A stretch of 20,819 bases of DNA from Cloacimonetes bacterium UBA3541 (GTDB lineage Bacteria; Cloacimonadota; Cloacimonadia; Cloacimonadales; Cloacimonadaceae), in the NCBI GenBank assembly GCA_002376725.1, contig DFOM01000057.1:1-20819 (forward strand). The letters run 5' to 3'. How positions within the stretch are numbered: the stretch's first letter is position 1; every line of letters starts with the position of its first letter. Positions 1 to 7,930 of the stretch are shown piece by piece. The position numbers and the translations under genes were made by a program. Under the pieces are notes generated by a model that saw nothing but the letters and a program-made list of their open reading frames with translations, ran no database searches and was not told the origin of the DNA.

Positions 1-21
1 ATGTCCAGCTTATGTCCAAAA
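1..21. repeat. End of an 11-bp tandem repeat array (cut by window edge)
   Basis: One full unit CAGCTTATGTC (6-16) preceded by ATGTC, then CAAAACGG. The same unit and the same kind of exit (CAAAATCGG) occur in the five-unit array at 16861-16915. Both lie downstream of a minus-strand gene's stop codon. The array probably continues to the left of the window. Its function is unknown. Confidence 0.7.
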
Positions 22-130
22 CGGAACATCAATTGGAGATAAGTTCAACGAAAGTTTAACTTCTAAGATCAAGATAGAAATTATTTGGAATCGTTTCACT
101 TAAGAAAGATATATAGATTTCAGCTCATTA

Positions 131-172
131 AAAAAGTAAAGCTCCGTTTTTACGCGGAGCTTATACTTTTTT
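131..172 (-). terminator. Rho-independent terminator of htrA
   Basis: A perfect 8-bp GC-rich stem, AAGCTCCG (139-146) with CGGAGCTT (155-162), is extended outwards by an A-rich/T-rich arm with one bulge. Read on the minus strand, the stem is followed by a run of T. It begins about 10 nt after the htrA stop codon. The flanking A and T runs mean it could also work on the plus strand. Confidence 0.85.
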
Positions 173-183
173 CTATGTGTTAG

Positions 184-1701
184 TTAACCATTGAAACGCA
201 GCACTACAAATTGTTCGTTTTTGTTACGGTCCTGCACATAAAGAACAATGGTATTACTGGATTTTTCTTTCATTGTCTTTATCGCATTGTCCATAGCAGT
301 ATTATATTCTTCCGGGGTATTAACTTCAATATTTCCGACCTTTAAAATGATATAACCAGGCTGGATTCCGGCACGAGCTGCTGGTGAATCCGGTGCTACG
401 GCACTAACAATTACACCTTTATCAGCTTTAATATTATTTTGTCTTGCATAGGCACTATCAATGGATACTACAGTTATTCCTGCATTTGTATCAGCTTTGG
501 TAGCTTTTTCTGCGCTAGCTAATTTATCTTCTGGATAAGCATCCAGAGTTATTTGTAATGTTAAAGTATCATTATTCCGAATCACTTTAACCGGAACCTT
601 AACTCCAGGTTTGGAAGTGGCAACAGCAATACGGAATTTTGATACATTAGGAACTTTTTCGCCATTAAATTCAATTATAACATCACCAACCTGAATTCCT
701 GCCTTATCTGCAGGAGAATCCTTTTCCACTTTCGCTACAAGAACACCAGAAACCTCAGAAAGGTTGAAAGCTTCCATTAAATCAGCAGTTATTTCCTGGG
801 GTAATATACCGATATAAGCACGAGTAACTTTTCCCGTAGCTACGAGGTCTTCCATCACTCGTTTGGCTAAATTAATAGGAATAGCAAAGCCAATTCCAAT
901 ATTTCCACCACTGGTGCTGGTAATAGCAGAATTTATCCCTATCACTTCTCCCTTAATATTCAAAAGAGGTCCGCCACTATTACCAGGATTAATCGCTGCA
1001 TCCGTCTGAATATAATCCTGATATATAGGAGAACTGCTTCCGAAATTTAAATTTGACCTTCCTATAGCAGAAATAACTCCTAAGGTCACTGTCCTATCCA
1101 AACCCACATCTCCAAAAGGATTTCCAATAGCAATTGCCCATTCTCCAATCTCTAACTTAGAAGAATCTCCTAAGGGTGCTATAGTAACTTTCTCTCCCTC
1201 TCTAACCTTAATTTTGATAACCGCTACATCAGTGCTAGGGTCCAGTCCTACAACCTCCGCAGTGTAACTAATCTTATCCGCAAGAGTGACCGTTATAGTT
1301 CCTTCCTTCCCTTTTTCTACAACATGATTATTGGTCATTATATAGGCTTCCCGAGTTTGAGGATTGAATTCATAGATAAAGCCACTGCCCATAGAAGTAA
1401 TCTTCCTCTGCATTTCTCTCGGTATCTCCGGGAAGAAATATTTGAACAGAGGATCATCAAAGAAGGGATTGGTGATAGCAGGTATACTAACCTTAGCTTC
1501 AACTTTAATCTGTACTACAGATTCCCTGACTTCACGCACTACTTTAACTATAGGATTAGTTCCATCCTCATCCCGAAACATTGAGATTTGACTTTTGGAA
1601 GTGGATAATGTAGGTGGCTCTGCTTTATCTGTCTTAGCAAAAATACCAGACACTAGCATTACCATCAGAATTACTGGAATAAGCTTCTTCCCTATTTTCA
1701 T
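184..1701 (-). CDS. htrA: Periplasmic serine endoprotease HtrA/DegP (Do family, S1C)
   Basis: This is an envelope quality-control protease that degrades or refolds damaged exported proteins. The 505 residues match the usual Do-family length. An N-terminal signal peptide (Lys-rich start, hydrophobic stretch about 8-22, ending near VSGIFA) exports it. The trypsin-like domain shows the full triad: His126 in TNNHVV, Asp158 in STDVAV and Ser242 in GNSGGP. Two PDZ domains follow, roughly residues 290-380 and 405-500, each with a recognisable DSPAxxAGIQ-type segment. The start is preceded by a strong ribosome site (AAGGAG, 7 nt upstream). It is a single-gene unit with its own promoter and terminator, divergent from recG. 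The family's stress induction is not evident from the sequence. Confidence 0.96.
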   Translation of the reverse strand: MKIGKKLIPVILMVMLVSGIFAKTDKAEPPTLSTSKSQISMFRDEDGTNPIVKVVREVRESVVQIKVEAKVSIPAITNPFFDDPLFKYFFPEIPREMQRKITSMGSGFIYEFNPQTREAYIMTNNHVVEKGKEGTITVTLADKISYTAEVVGLDPSTDVAVIKIKVREGEKVTIAPLGDSSKLEIGEWAIAIGNPFGDVGLDRTVTLGVISAIGRSNLNFGSSSPIYQDYIQTDAAINPGNSGGPLLNIKGEVIGINSAITSTSGGNIGIGFAIPINLAKRVMEDLVATGKVTRAYIGILPQEITADLMEAFNLSEVSGVLVAKVEKDSPADKAGIQVGDVIIEFNGEKVPNVSKFRIAVATSKPGVKVPVKVIRNNDTLTLQITLDAYPEDKLASAEKATKADTNAGITVVSIDSAYARQNNIKADKGVIVSAVAPDSPAARAGIQPGYIILKVGNIEVNTPEEYNTAMDNAIKTMKEKSSNTIVLYVQDRNKNEQFVVLRFNG

Positions 1702-1730
1702 AATATTCTCCTTCTATCTATAATAATAAC

Positions 1731-1759
1731 ATTATCTTTTTTATTTATCTAACTGACAA
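1731..1759 (-). promoter_or_regulatory. Sigma-70-like promoter of htrA
   Basis: On the minus strand TTGTCA (1754-1759) is separated by exactly 17 nt from GATAAT (1731-1736). Each box matches the consensus at five of six positions. It lies about 30 nt upstream of the htrA start. The prediction is by motif only. Confidence 0.55.
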
Positions 1760-1885
1760 AAACTTATAGAGTTATATGATGTTACCTCTCTCTCTATTAC
1801 GATATTGAAGTCAAGAAAAAAATTAATCCGCTATGTTTATTCTATGTTTATCTATACTAAAGACCCTGCTCATTTCCTGCAGATA

Positions 1886-1919
1886 TTGACAAAAAATATC
1901 CTTTTCGCATTATGACTAT
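1886..1919 (+). promoter_or_regulatory. recG: Possible recG promoter abutting the start codon
   Basis: A perfect TTGACA (1886-1891) lies just upstream of recG. The only -10-like hexamer, TATGAC (1911-1916), has a long 19-nt spacer. If used, transcription would start at or within a few bases of the ATG, leaving no leader. No Shine-Dalgarno sequence is visible before recG, which fits this reading, but the -10 box is weak. Confidence 0.3.
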
Positions 1920-4022
1920 ATGGATAAGAAAGACCCTAAAGTATATATAAAAGACACTTCTACCCCGGTTAAATTTATTAAGGGTGTGGGAGAAGCACGT
2001 GCTCGTCAGCTGGCTAAAATTGGCATTACTACAGTAATGGATTTATTTGAATACTTTCCCCGCTCTTATATTCATCGTAAAATAGAACCTGCAATCTTTG
2101 AACTGAAACCAGGTGATAACATAGCAATTACCACTATGATATGCTGGGTAAATGAAAAATCTACTAGAAATGGAAAGCTTATGCTTAATGTAGGTGTAAG
2201 TGATAAACATTCCACCTTAATCTGCACCTGGTTCAATTATCCTAAAAACTTAATTCAGATGTTTAAACCAGGAAATATGGTCTGGGTTGCTGGCACGCTT
2301 TCAGAATATAATGGACAACTTCAAATAATGCATCCTGAAATTGAATTTGTGGATGATGAAGAAGAAAGTGATTTTTGGAAAAAGAGGTCCTATCTTCCCG
2401 TTTATTCTTTAACTGGAAATCTAACTCAAAAATTCTTCCGAAATGCTATTTATAACGCCTTTGAAGTATATGCGAATACGATAGAAGAGAATTTACCTGA
2501 GTTTATACTTCATAAATATGATTTTCTTCCCCGTAAAAAAGCTTTGCAGAAAATGCATTTCTCCCTCCATCCAGAAGAATTGGATGAAATTCGTAAAAGA
2601 TTTGTTTATGAAGAGTTCTTCTATTCTCAACTACTCTGGGCAAGACACAAACACTTTCACAAAGAGGAAGTTAAAGGAATCTGCTTCGAAAATAAAAGAC
2701 AACTAACTGCCCAGCTTTATCATAAACTGCCATTTAAATTAACCAATGCCCAAATACGGGTTATCAATGAGATTTTTGCCGATATGACCTCAGATAAACA
2801 GATGTCCAGATTACTTCAAGGTGATGTCGGTTCGGGAAAAACTATTGTGACCCTTTTTGCTATGCTTCTGGCTGTGGAAAATGATTATCAAGCTGCTCTT
2901 ATGGCTCCCACTGAAATACTTGCTGACCAGCATTATAATAATATCACCAAATTATTAGAAGGATTGCCAGTAAAAGTGGCATTGCTTAAGGGAGGAACAT
3001 ATAAGGGTAAGGAACAAACAAAAACCGATATTCAGCAAGGCAATGCTGATATTATTATTGGCACTCACGCCCTATTCCAAAAAGAAATAGTTTTTGATAA
3101 ATTAGGTTTCGTCGCTATTGATGAGCAACATCGTTTTGGAGTTCAACAAAGAGCTAGTTTAGCCAAAAAACACAAACATCCTGACCTCCTCTATCTAAGT
3201 GCCACTCCTATCCCTCGTTCCCTTGCCCTAACCGTTTATGGTGATCTGGAAGTTAGCATTATTGATGAACTTCCACCCAATCGCAAACCAGTCACTACCC
3301 TTATTCGTTCTAGTAAAAAGATAGATCTTGTCTACAAAGAAGTCGCTAAAGAGCTGGAAAAAGGTAGACAGGTGTACATTGTCTGCCCTCTTATTGAAGA
3401 ATCTGATAAAATTGACCTCTTGGACGCTCAAAGAATGCAACATCACATTTCTACCAAAATATATCCTCAATATTCCTGCGTCCTCATCCACGGAAAAATG
3501 GCATCTAAAGAAAAAGAAGATATAATGCGTCGCTTTAAATCTGGAGAAATAAAAATTCTAGTATCTACTACTGTTATTGAAGTAGGTTTGGATATCCCTA
3601 ATGCATCCGTAATGGTTGTTGAACATGCAGAACGCTTCGGTTTAGCCCAATTACATCAACTCCGAGGAAGAGTAGGAAGAGGTGGACAACAAGCATATTG
3701 CTATCTTATAGAACATATGCCTGCCACCAATATAGCCCGAGAAAGACTTGCTACTTTAGCCAGCACTACCGATGGATTTATTATAGCAGAAAAGGATTTA
3801 GAATTACGAGGTCCAGGAGAAGTATTCGGAACTGAACAATCCGGTATGCCACATTTTAAATTTGCAAATTTAGTAAGCGATCAACCAATCTTAAAATTAG
3901 CTCGCCAGGATGCTTTTGAAATTATCACTCAAGACCCCGAATTAACCAATCCAGATCATAAGCTGCTAAAAAATATCTACTTCCGCCAATTCGCTGAAAA
4001 AGAAAAACTTATCCTATACTAA
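1920..4022 (+). CDS. recG: ATP-dependent DNA helicase RecG
   Basis: RecG is a cytoplasmic superfamily 2 helicase that remodels stalled replication forks and Holliday junctions. The 700 residues fit the family. The N-terminal part has the helix-hairpin-like FIKGVGEARA segment (19-28) and an OB-fold wedge domain (about 60-145). The helicase core shows Walker A GDVGSGKT (301-308), the PTEILA motif, a DEQH box (401-404) followed by RFGVQQ, the SATPIPRS motif, and the C-terminal QLRGRVGRG and TTDGF/ELRGPGE signatures typical of RecG. There is no ribosome binding site ahead of the ATG, and no other in-frame ATG lies before the conserved TPVKF start of the family alignment, so this start is the best available. 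It is divergent from htrA, and a signal-peptide protease gene follows 83 nt downstream. Confidence 0.96.
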   Translation: MDKKDPKVYIKDTSTPVKFIKGVGEARARQLAKIGITTVMDLFEYFPRSYIHRKIEPAIFELKPGDNIAITTMICWVNEKSTRNGKLMLNVGVSDKHSTLICTWFNYPKNLIQMFKPGNMVWVAGTLSEYNGQLQIMHPEIEFVDDEEESDFWKKRSYLPVYSLTGNLTQKFFRNAIYNAFEVYANTIEENLPEFILHKYDFLPRKKALQKMHFSLHPEELDEIRKRFVYEEFFYSQLLWARHKHFHKEEVKGICFENKRQLTAQLYHKLPFKLTNAQIRVINEIFADMTSDKQMSRLLQGDVGSGKTIVTLFAMLLAVENDYQAALMAPTEILADQHYNNITKLLEGLPVKVALLKGGTYKGKEQTKTDIQQGNADIIIGTHALFQKEIVFDKLGFVAIDEQHRFGVQQRASLAKKHKHPDLLYLSATPIPRSLALTVYGDLEVSIIDELPPNRKPVTTLIRSSKKIDLVYKEVAKELEKGRQVYIVCPLIEESDKIDLLDAQRMQHHISTKIYPQYSCVLIHGKMASKEKEDIMRRFKSGEIKILVSTTVIEVGLDIPNASVMVVEHAERFGLAQLHQLRGRVGRGGQQAYCYLIEHMPATNIARERLATLASTTDGFIIAEKDLELRGPGEVFGTEQSGMPHFKFANLVSDQPILKLARQDAFEIITQDPELTNPDHKLLKNIYFRQFAEKEKLILY

Positions 4023-4105
4023 TTTCCTCTTTAAAGAATTTTTAAGATTGACTAAATAATCTATTTTAATATTAAGGAGTTCAACTCTATTAATCCGAGG
4101 TAAAA

Positions 4106-7100
4106 ATGAAAAAAATAACTATTATCATTTCTCTCCTACTGGTATTAAGTTCTATCTTTGCTATAAAATTTGACCCTGACTATTTCGTCTCCAAATCTAT
4201 TATCGTATGTTTTACTAAAACAGCTATTGGTAATGATACTGGTAAAATTGACTTTACCAAAAATAATGGTGTAGTTCAAACTGGTATCTCCTCCTTTGAT
4301 AAGCTTGCTCTTGATTATAGCATAGTAAATATGGAACAGATGCACCCTTATGTCAAAGACCCAAGCTGGAATGACAACGGTTTATATCTACAAAATACCT
4401 ATCGCTTAACCTTAGCTTCCGATGATAATATAGATGAAGCAGTTGAAGCTCTATCTAATGATAAAAACCTTATTTATGCTGAATTGGAAGGTATTGTCCG
4501 CAGCAAGTTTGTCCCCAATGACCCTCTTATTGTCCAACAATATGTCCATAATCTCATCAGAAGTTATGATGCTTGGGATTATGTACAAGGCTCACATAAT
4601 GTAAAAGTTGCCATTACCGATTCAGGTGTTAAATGGAATCATCCTGACCTTAGAGGTAATATCTGGATTAATCCTGATGAAGCTCCTGGTATGACTATAA
4701 ATTGGGATGCCGGAACTATTACTGGCGGTGATGGTTTTGATGCTGGTGAAGGAGGAAATAAAATAGATGATTTGATGGGCTGGGATTTTTACTATAATGA
4801 TAATAATCCCATTCAGAATTATGCTGACAACTATCATGGCACTCATGTAGCTGGATGTGCTGGAGCAGTTGGCAATAATGCTATAGGTGTAGTTGGAACA
4901 TCTCCAGTAGTTTCATTAATTATTTGTAAAGGTGCTCCCGATACATCTCCTTCACAAGGCGTTTCCTATGCTTATGATCAAGTAAAATATGCCGGAGAAG
5001 TGGGAGCTGATATCATTAATGCCAGCTGGGGTAGTGTTGGAAATGGTGCTTATCCCAATTCTATCGTCAATTATGTCACCAACCTTGGTGCTTTGGTTGT
5101 TACTGCTGCTGGAAATGTAAATACAGAGCATAATAATTATTATCAGGATTATCCTGCCGATTGCACTAATGCCTTATGTGTAGCTTCAACCGGACGTAAT
5201 GATATAAAATCCAGCTTTTCTGATTATGGAGCTCCTATAGACATTTGTGCTCCCGGCGAAGCTATCCTTTCTACGGTGATAGCTGGAAATGGCTATAATG
5301 CCTATGATGGCACTTCTATGGCTTCACCTATTGTCGCAGGAGTCTGTGCTTTGGTAAAAGCTGTTAATCCGGAACTGTCACCTCAACAGCTTATGCAACG
5401 AGTTATGAATACAGCTGATTATATCTATGATAAAAATCCAGATTATGTAGGAATGCTTGGTAGTGGAAGAGTTAATGCTTTTGCTGCTACTATGTATGAT
5501 AAAATTCCATATATTACTATTGAGGATTATTCATTGGAAGAAGTTGAAGGTGATGGAGATGGAATTCCCAATCCTGGAGAAACTATTCATTTAAAAATTT
5601 CCCTCAATAATTATTTAGACCCTTATACTGGGCTCTGCTGGCTTGAAGCTGAAAATCTTACTGCTACTCTTTCTACAACCTATCCTGGAGTCACTATTAT
5701 AGAAGATACTGCTAATTATGGTAATATGATTGCCGGTAGCAGTATGTGGAACAATAATCATCCCTTTATCTTTCAAACGGTTGCTTCTCTACCTTCTGAA
5801 CCAATTCCTTTTGAGCTTACCGTAACTGCTAATCAATCTGCTGAGTATCCCTATACCAGAGTTCTACCCGTTGATATTCCACTCTCTCTTAATCAAGCAG
5901 GTTGGCCTATGAATGTTGGCGGTGCTTCTACTTCCAGTGCAATTATCTATAATTTGGATTCAGATTTAGACAAAGAAATAATTATCTCAGAACCAACGGG
6001 AATTGTCCATATCCTGAAACCTGATGGAACAACGGAACTGGATGGATTCCCTCTCAATTTAGATTCTCCTATTGTTGGTTCAATAGCAATGGCAGATGTT
6101 GATTATGATGGCACTATGGAATTTGCAGCTTCTTTACAAAATAATAATATCGTACTCTTCAACCAGAATGGCACTATACTCTGGACCTATCCTGCTGGAG
6201 GAATACTTCGTAATGGTCCTGTGATAGCTTCTCTCGCTATGGATAATACCCAGCAAATAATTGCCCTCACTCAAACGGGAAATGTAGTAGTTTTAAATCC
6301 AGATGGCACTACTTATCCCAATTTCCCGGTTTCTGCTCAGGGTATTTACCTTGGAGTTCCTGCCATTGGCGATTTAAATGGCGATGGACATCATGAGATA
6401 ATTATTGCCACTATGAATGGCAATTTAAATGCTATCAATAGCACTAATGCTCAAAATCTCGCTGGTTTTCCAGTTACAATGCAAGGAGGCTCTCAAAATC
6501 CAATTGCCATAGCTAATCTAGATAGCGATGATTATCCTGAAATAATTGTTACAACCTCTTCTACTGGTAATGTCCTGGCTTATAATCACGACGGAACCTT
6601 GCTCTTCCAAAAAAATGTGGGTGGACAAATCAAGACTGGTCCTGTAGTTGCTGATATAGATAACGATGGGACTAAAGAAATAATTGTGATTAATACGGCT
6701 GGAATAATCAATATCCTCAATCCTTCTGGAAATGACTATCCCAATACCCCTCTTTCTATCGATAAAACTGTGGAATGCACTCCTACCGTTGCTCGTTTTG
6801 ATGGCGAGAATTATGCAGGAATCATCTTTGGAGATACCGATGGCTATCTTCATAGTGTGAGAGTTGATGGTACTGAATCTTCTAATTTCCCTATTCTGCT
6901 TGGCGGTAATGTAAAAGTCTCCGCTGCCTTAGCTGATATTGACAGAGACGGCGATTTTGATATTGTAATTCCTAACGATGAATCTATCTTTGTAATAGAT
7001 GTGAAGCGTCCTGCTCAAGCTTATGAATGGTATTGCTATCTGGGAACCTGGAATCGCAGTGGAAATATCTATCAAGCCACACCCAATAATGATAATAATG

Positions 7101-7387
7101 CTCCTCAACCAGTTACAGCTCTATATGGCAATTATCCCAATCCTTTTAACCCTGAAACTATTATTAAATTTGAATTAGCCAAGCCAGGTCTTGTGACTCT
7201 GGATATCTTCAATCAGAAAGGACAGCTGATTAAAACTCTTTTAAATACCGAGTTTGCTGCTGGTTTTCATCAGATTACCTGGAATGGTACAGACCAAAAC
7301 GGTTCTCCTGTAAGCAGTGGAATCTATTACTACCGTATGCGTTCTGGAAAATACTCTTCCACTCGTAAAATGATATTAATGAAATAG
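4106..7387 (+). CDS. Secreted subtilisin-like (S8) protease with integrin-like repeats and type IX sorting domain
   Basis: This is a large exported serine protease of 1093 residues. A signal peptide (1-19, ending SSIFA) is followed by a propeptide-like region to about 135. The S8 catalytic domain has Asp172 (AITDSG), His244 (HGTHVAG), oxyanion Asn336 (AAGN) and Ser404 (GTSMASP), all intact. After a beta-rich linker (about 460-600) come at least six FG-GAP/VCBS-like repeats (about 610-955) with Ca-binding-loop motifs such as DLDSD, DVDYDG, DLNGDG, DIDNDG and DIDRDG. The C-terminal 87 residues (YPNPFNP at about 1010, then a FlgD-type Ig-like fold ending in MILMK) match the Por/type IX sorting domain that directs proteins to the cell surface or medium. 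Start choice is supported by GAGG 7 nt upstream. It probably digests extracellular protein; the substrate is unknown. Confidence 0.93.
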   Translation: MKKITIIISLLLVLSSIFAIKFDPDYFVSKSIIVCFTKTAIGNDTGKIDFTKNNGVVQTGISSFDKLALDYSIVNMEQMHPYVKDPSWNDNGLYLQNTYRLTLASDDNIDEAVEALSNDKNLIYAELEGIVRSKFVPNDPLIVQQYVHNLIRSYDAWDYVQGSHNVKVAITDSGVKWNHPDLRGNIWINPDEAPGMTINWDAGTITGGDGFDAGEGGNKIDDLMGWDFYYNDNNPIQNYADNYHGTHVAGCAGAVGNNAIGVVGTSPVVSLIICKGAPDTSPSQGVSYAYDQVKYAGEVGADIINASWGSVGNGAYPNSIVNYVTNLGALVVTAAGNVNTEHNNYYQDYPADCTNALCVASTGRNDIKSSFSDYGAPIDICAPGEAILSTVIAGNGYNAYDGTSMASPIVAGVCALVKAVNPELSPQQLMQRVMNTADYIYDKNPDYVGMLGSGRVNAFAATMYDKIPYITIEDYSLEEVEGDGDGIPNPGETIHLKISLNNYLDPYTGLCWLEAENLTATLSTTYPGVTIIEDTANYGNMIAGSSMWNNNHPFIFQTVASLPSEPIPFELTVTANQSAEYPYTRVLPVDIPLSLNQAGWPMNVGGASTSSAIIYNLDSDLDKEIIISEPTGIVHILKPDGTTELDGFPLNLDSPIVGSIAMADVDYDGTMEFAASLQNNNIVLFNQNGTILWTYPAGGILRNGPVIASLAMDNTQQIIALTQTGNVVVLNPDGTTYPNFPVSAQGIYLGVPAIGDLNGDGHHEIIIATMNGNLNAINSTNAQNLAGFPVTMQGGSQNPIAIANLDSDDYPEIIVTTSSTGNVLAYNHDGTLLFQKNVGGQIKTGPVVADIDNDGTKEIIVINTAGIINILNPSGNDYPNTPLSIDKTVECTPTVARFDGENYAGIIFGDTDGYLHSVRVDGTESSNFPILLGGNVKVSAALADIDRDGDFDIVIPNDESIFVIDVKRPAQAYEWYCYLGTWNRSGNIYQATPNNDNNAPQPVTALYGNYPNPFNPETIIKFELAKPGLVTLDIFNQKGQLIKTLLNTEFAAGFHQITWNGTDQNGSPVSSGIYYYRMRSGKYSSTRKMILMK

Positions 7388-7406
7388 TTATATCTATTTA
7401 AATAAT

Positions 7407-7465
7407 AATAAAGCATATTCTTCACGATAATTACGATAAAGTAAATAAAAAGAATATGCTTTATT
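7407..7465 (+). terminator. Terminator downstream of the S8 protease gene
   Basis: A perfect stem of at least 13 bp, AAAGCATATTCTT (7410-7422) with AAGAATATGCTTT (7450-7462), extends by three A-T pairs and is followed by T-rich sequence. The 27-nt loop is unusually long for an intrinsic terminator, so efficiency is uncertain. The symmetric A/T flanks could make it bidirectional. Confidence 0.6.
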
Positions 7466-7691
7466 TATTTAGGTTAAATCTTTGTTTTGCTTCTAGCTTA
7501 CCTCTTTCTTGTCTCTTTAGTTAAGAAAGTGTTGAGAAATAGTCAGATGTAATTTTATTTTTTCTTCTAACCGATTTTCTTATAACTTCTTATTTTAGCT
7601 CTCAAAATAAAGTTAACAACAAGAAAAAGGACTTGAATCCACCAGATTAGTCATTGACATAAAACAGATTTGGAAAAACCTTGAACTCAGA
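7466..7691. other. Non-coding gap before the riboswitch
   Basis: No coding frame or RNA gene is recognised here. A perfect TTGACA (7654-7659) sits where a -35 box would place the transcript start near the beginning of the riboswitch (about 7690). However, the expected -10 position (around 7677-7683, AACCTTG) does not resemble TATAAT. The promoter is therefore unassigned. Confidence 0.5.
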
Positions 7692-7850
7692 ATAGATGGT
7701 GCTACTTGATAGGTAAAAGGGAATCTCGTGAAAAGCGAGAGCGGAAACCGCCACTGTAATCAGCGTAAATAGGCTGAATCAGTCACTGTTTAATAATGGG
7801 AAGGCTGATTCAATATAGCCGCTGTAAGCCAGGAAACCTGCCACTAATTA
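7692..7850 (+). promoter_or_regulatory. Cobalamin (vitamin B12) riboswitch aptamer
   Basis: Conserved elements appear in order: GGTGCT (7698-7703), AAAAGGGAAT (7715-7724), the CTC-GTGAAAA-GAG hairpin, AGCGG-AAA-CCGCCACTGTAA (7740-7758), a long arm with stem GAATCAG (7776-7782)/CTGATTC (7805-7811) carrying TCACTG and GGGAAGG, and the invariant B12 box AGCCAGGAAACCTGCC (7827-7842). The extended peripheral arm suggests the adenosylcobalamin-type class I architecture. It lies on the same strand as, and immediately ahead of, the beta-propeller gene. The element binds cobalamin in the nascent mRNA and represses the downstream gene when B12 is plentiful. Confidence 0.95.
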
Positions 7851-7854
7851 CATC

Positions 7855-7930
7855 TCTGTTATACGGTTTCAATAACAGAATGGCAAAGTAGTTCATCCCT
7901 ATTCAATATAATTAGAATAAGGTGAACCAA
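7855..7930 (+). promoter_or_regulatory. Riboswitch expression platform: kissing-loop hairpin and ribosome-site sequestering hairpin
   Basis: Hairpin 1 has stem TCTGTTAT (7855-7862)/ATAACAGA (7872-7879). Its loop contains CGGTTTC (7864-7870), perfectly complementary to GAAACCG (7744-7750) in aptamer loop L5, the expected ligand-stabilised kissing loop. Hairpin 2 pairs GTTCATC (7891-7897) with GGTGAAC (7921-7927, one G-U) plus an inner TATTC (7900-7904)/GAATA (7915-7919). It buries the AAGGTG ribosome binding site of the downstream ATG at 7931. No T-run terminator is present, so control is most likely at translation initiation. Confidence 0.75.

Noticed and set aside
1831..1851. Direct repeat of CTATGTTTAT with 11-bp period upstream of recG
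   Set aside because: Only two AT-rich copies, unrelated in sequence to the 11-bp array; chance is a sufficient explanation.
6518..6853. Antisense reading frame of 111 codons inside the S8 protease repeats
   Set aside because: It lies fully opposite a clear coding region, has low-complexity Ile/Ser-rich content reflecting the Asp/Ile-rich repeats, and has no ribosome site.
7654..7683. Sigma-70 promoter for the riboswitch transcript
   Set aside because: A perfect TTGACA is present, but nothing like TATAAT lies 16-19 nt after it.
7922..7930. GTG start for the propeller protein
   Set aside because: The GTG is part of the AAGGTG ribosome site; the ATG at 7931 is correctly spaced and begins a normal signal peptide.
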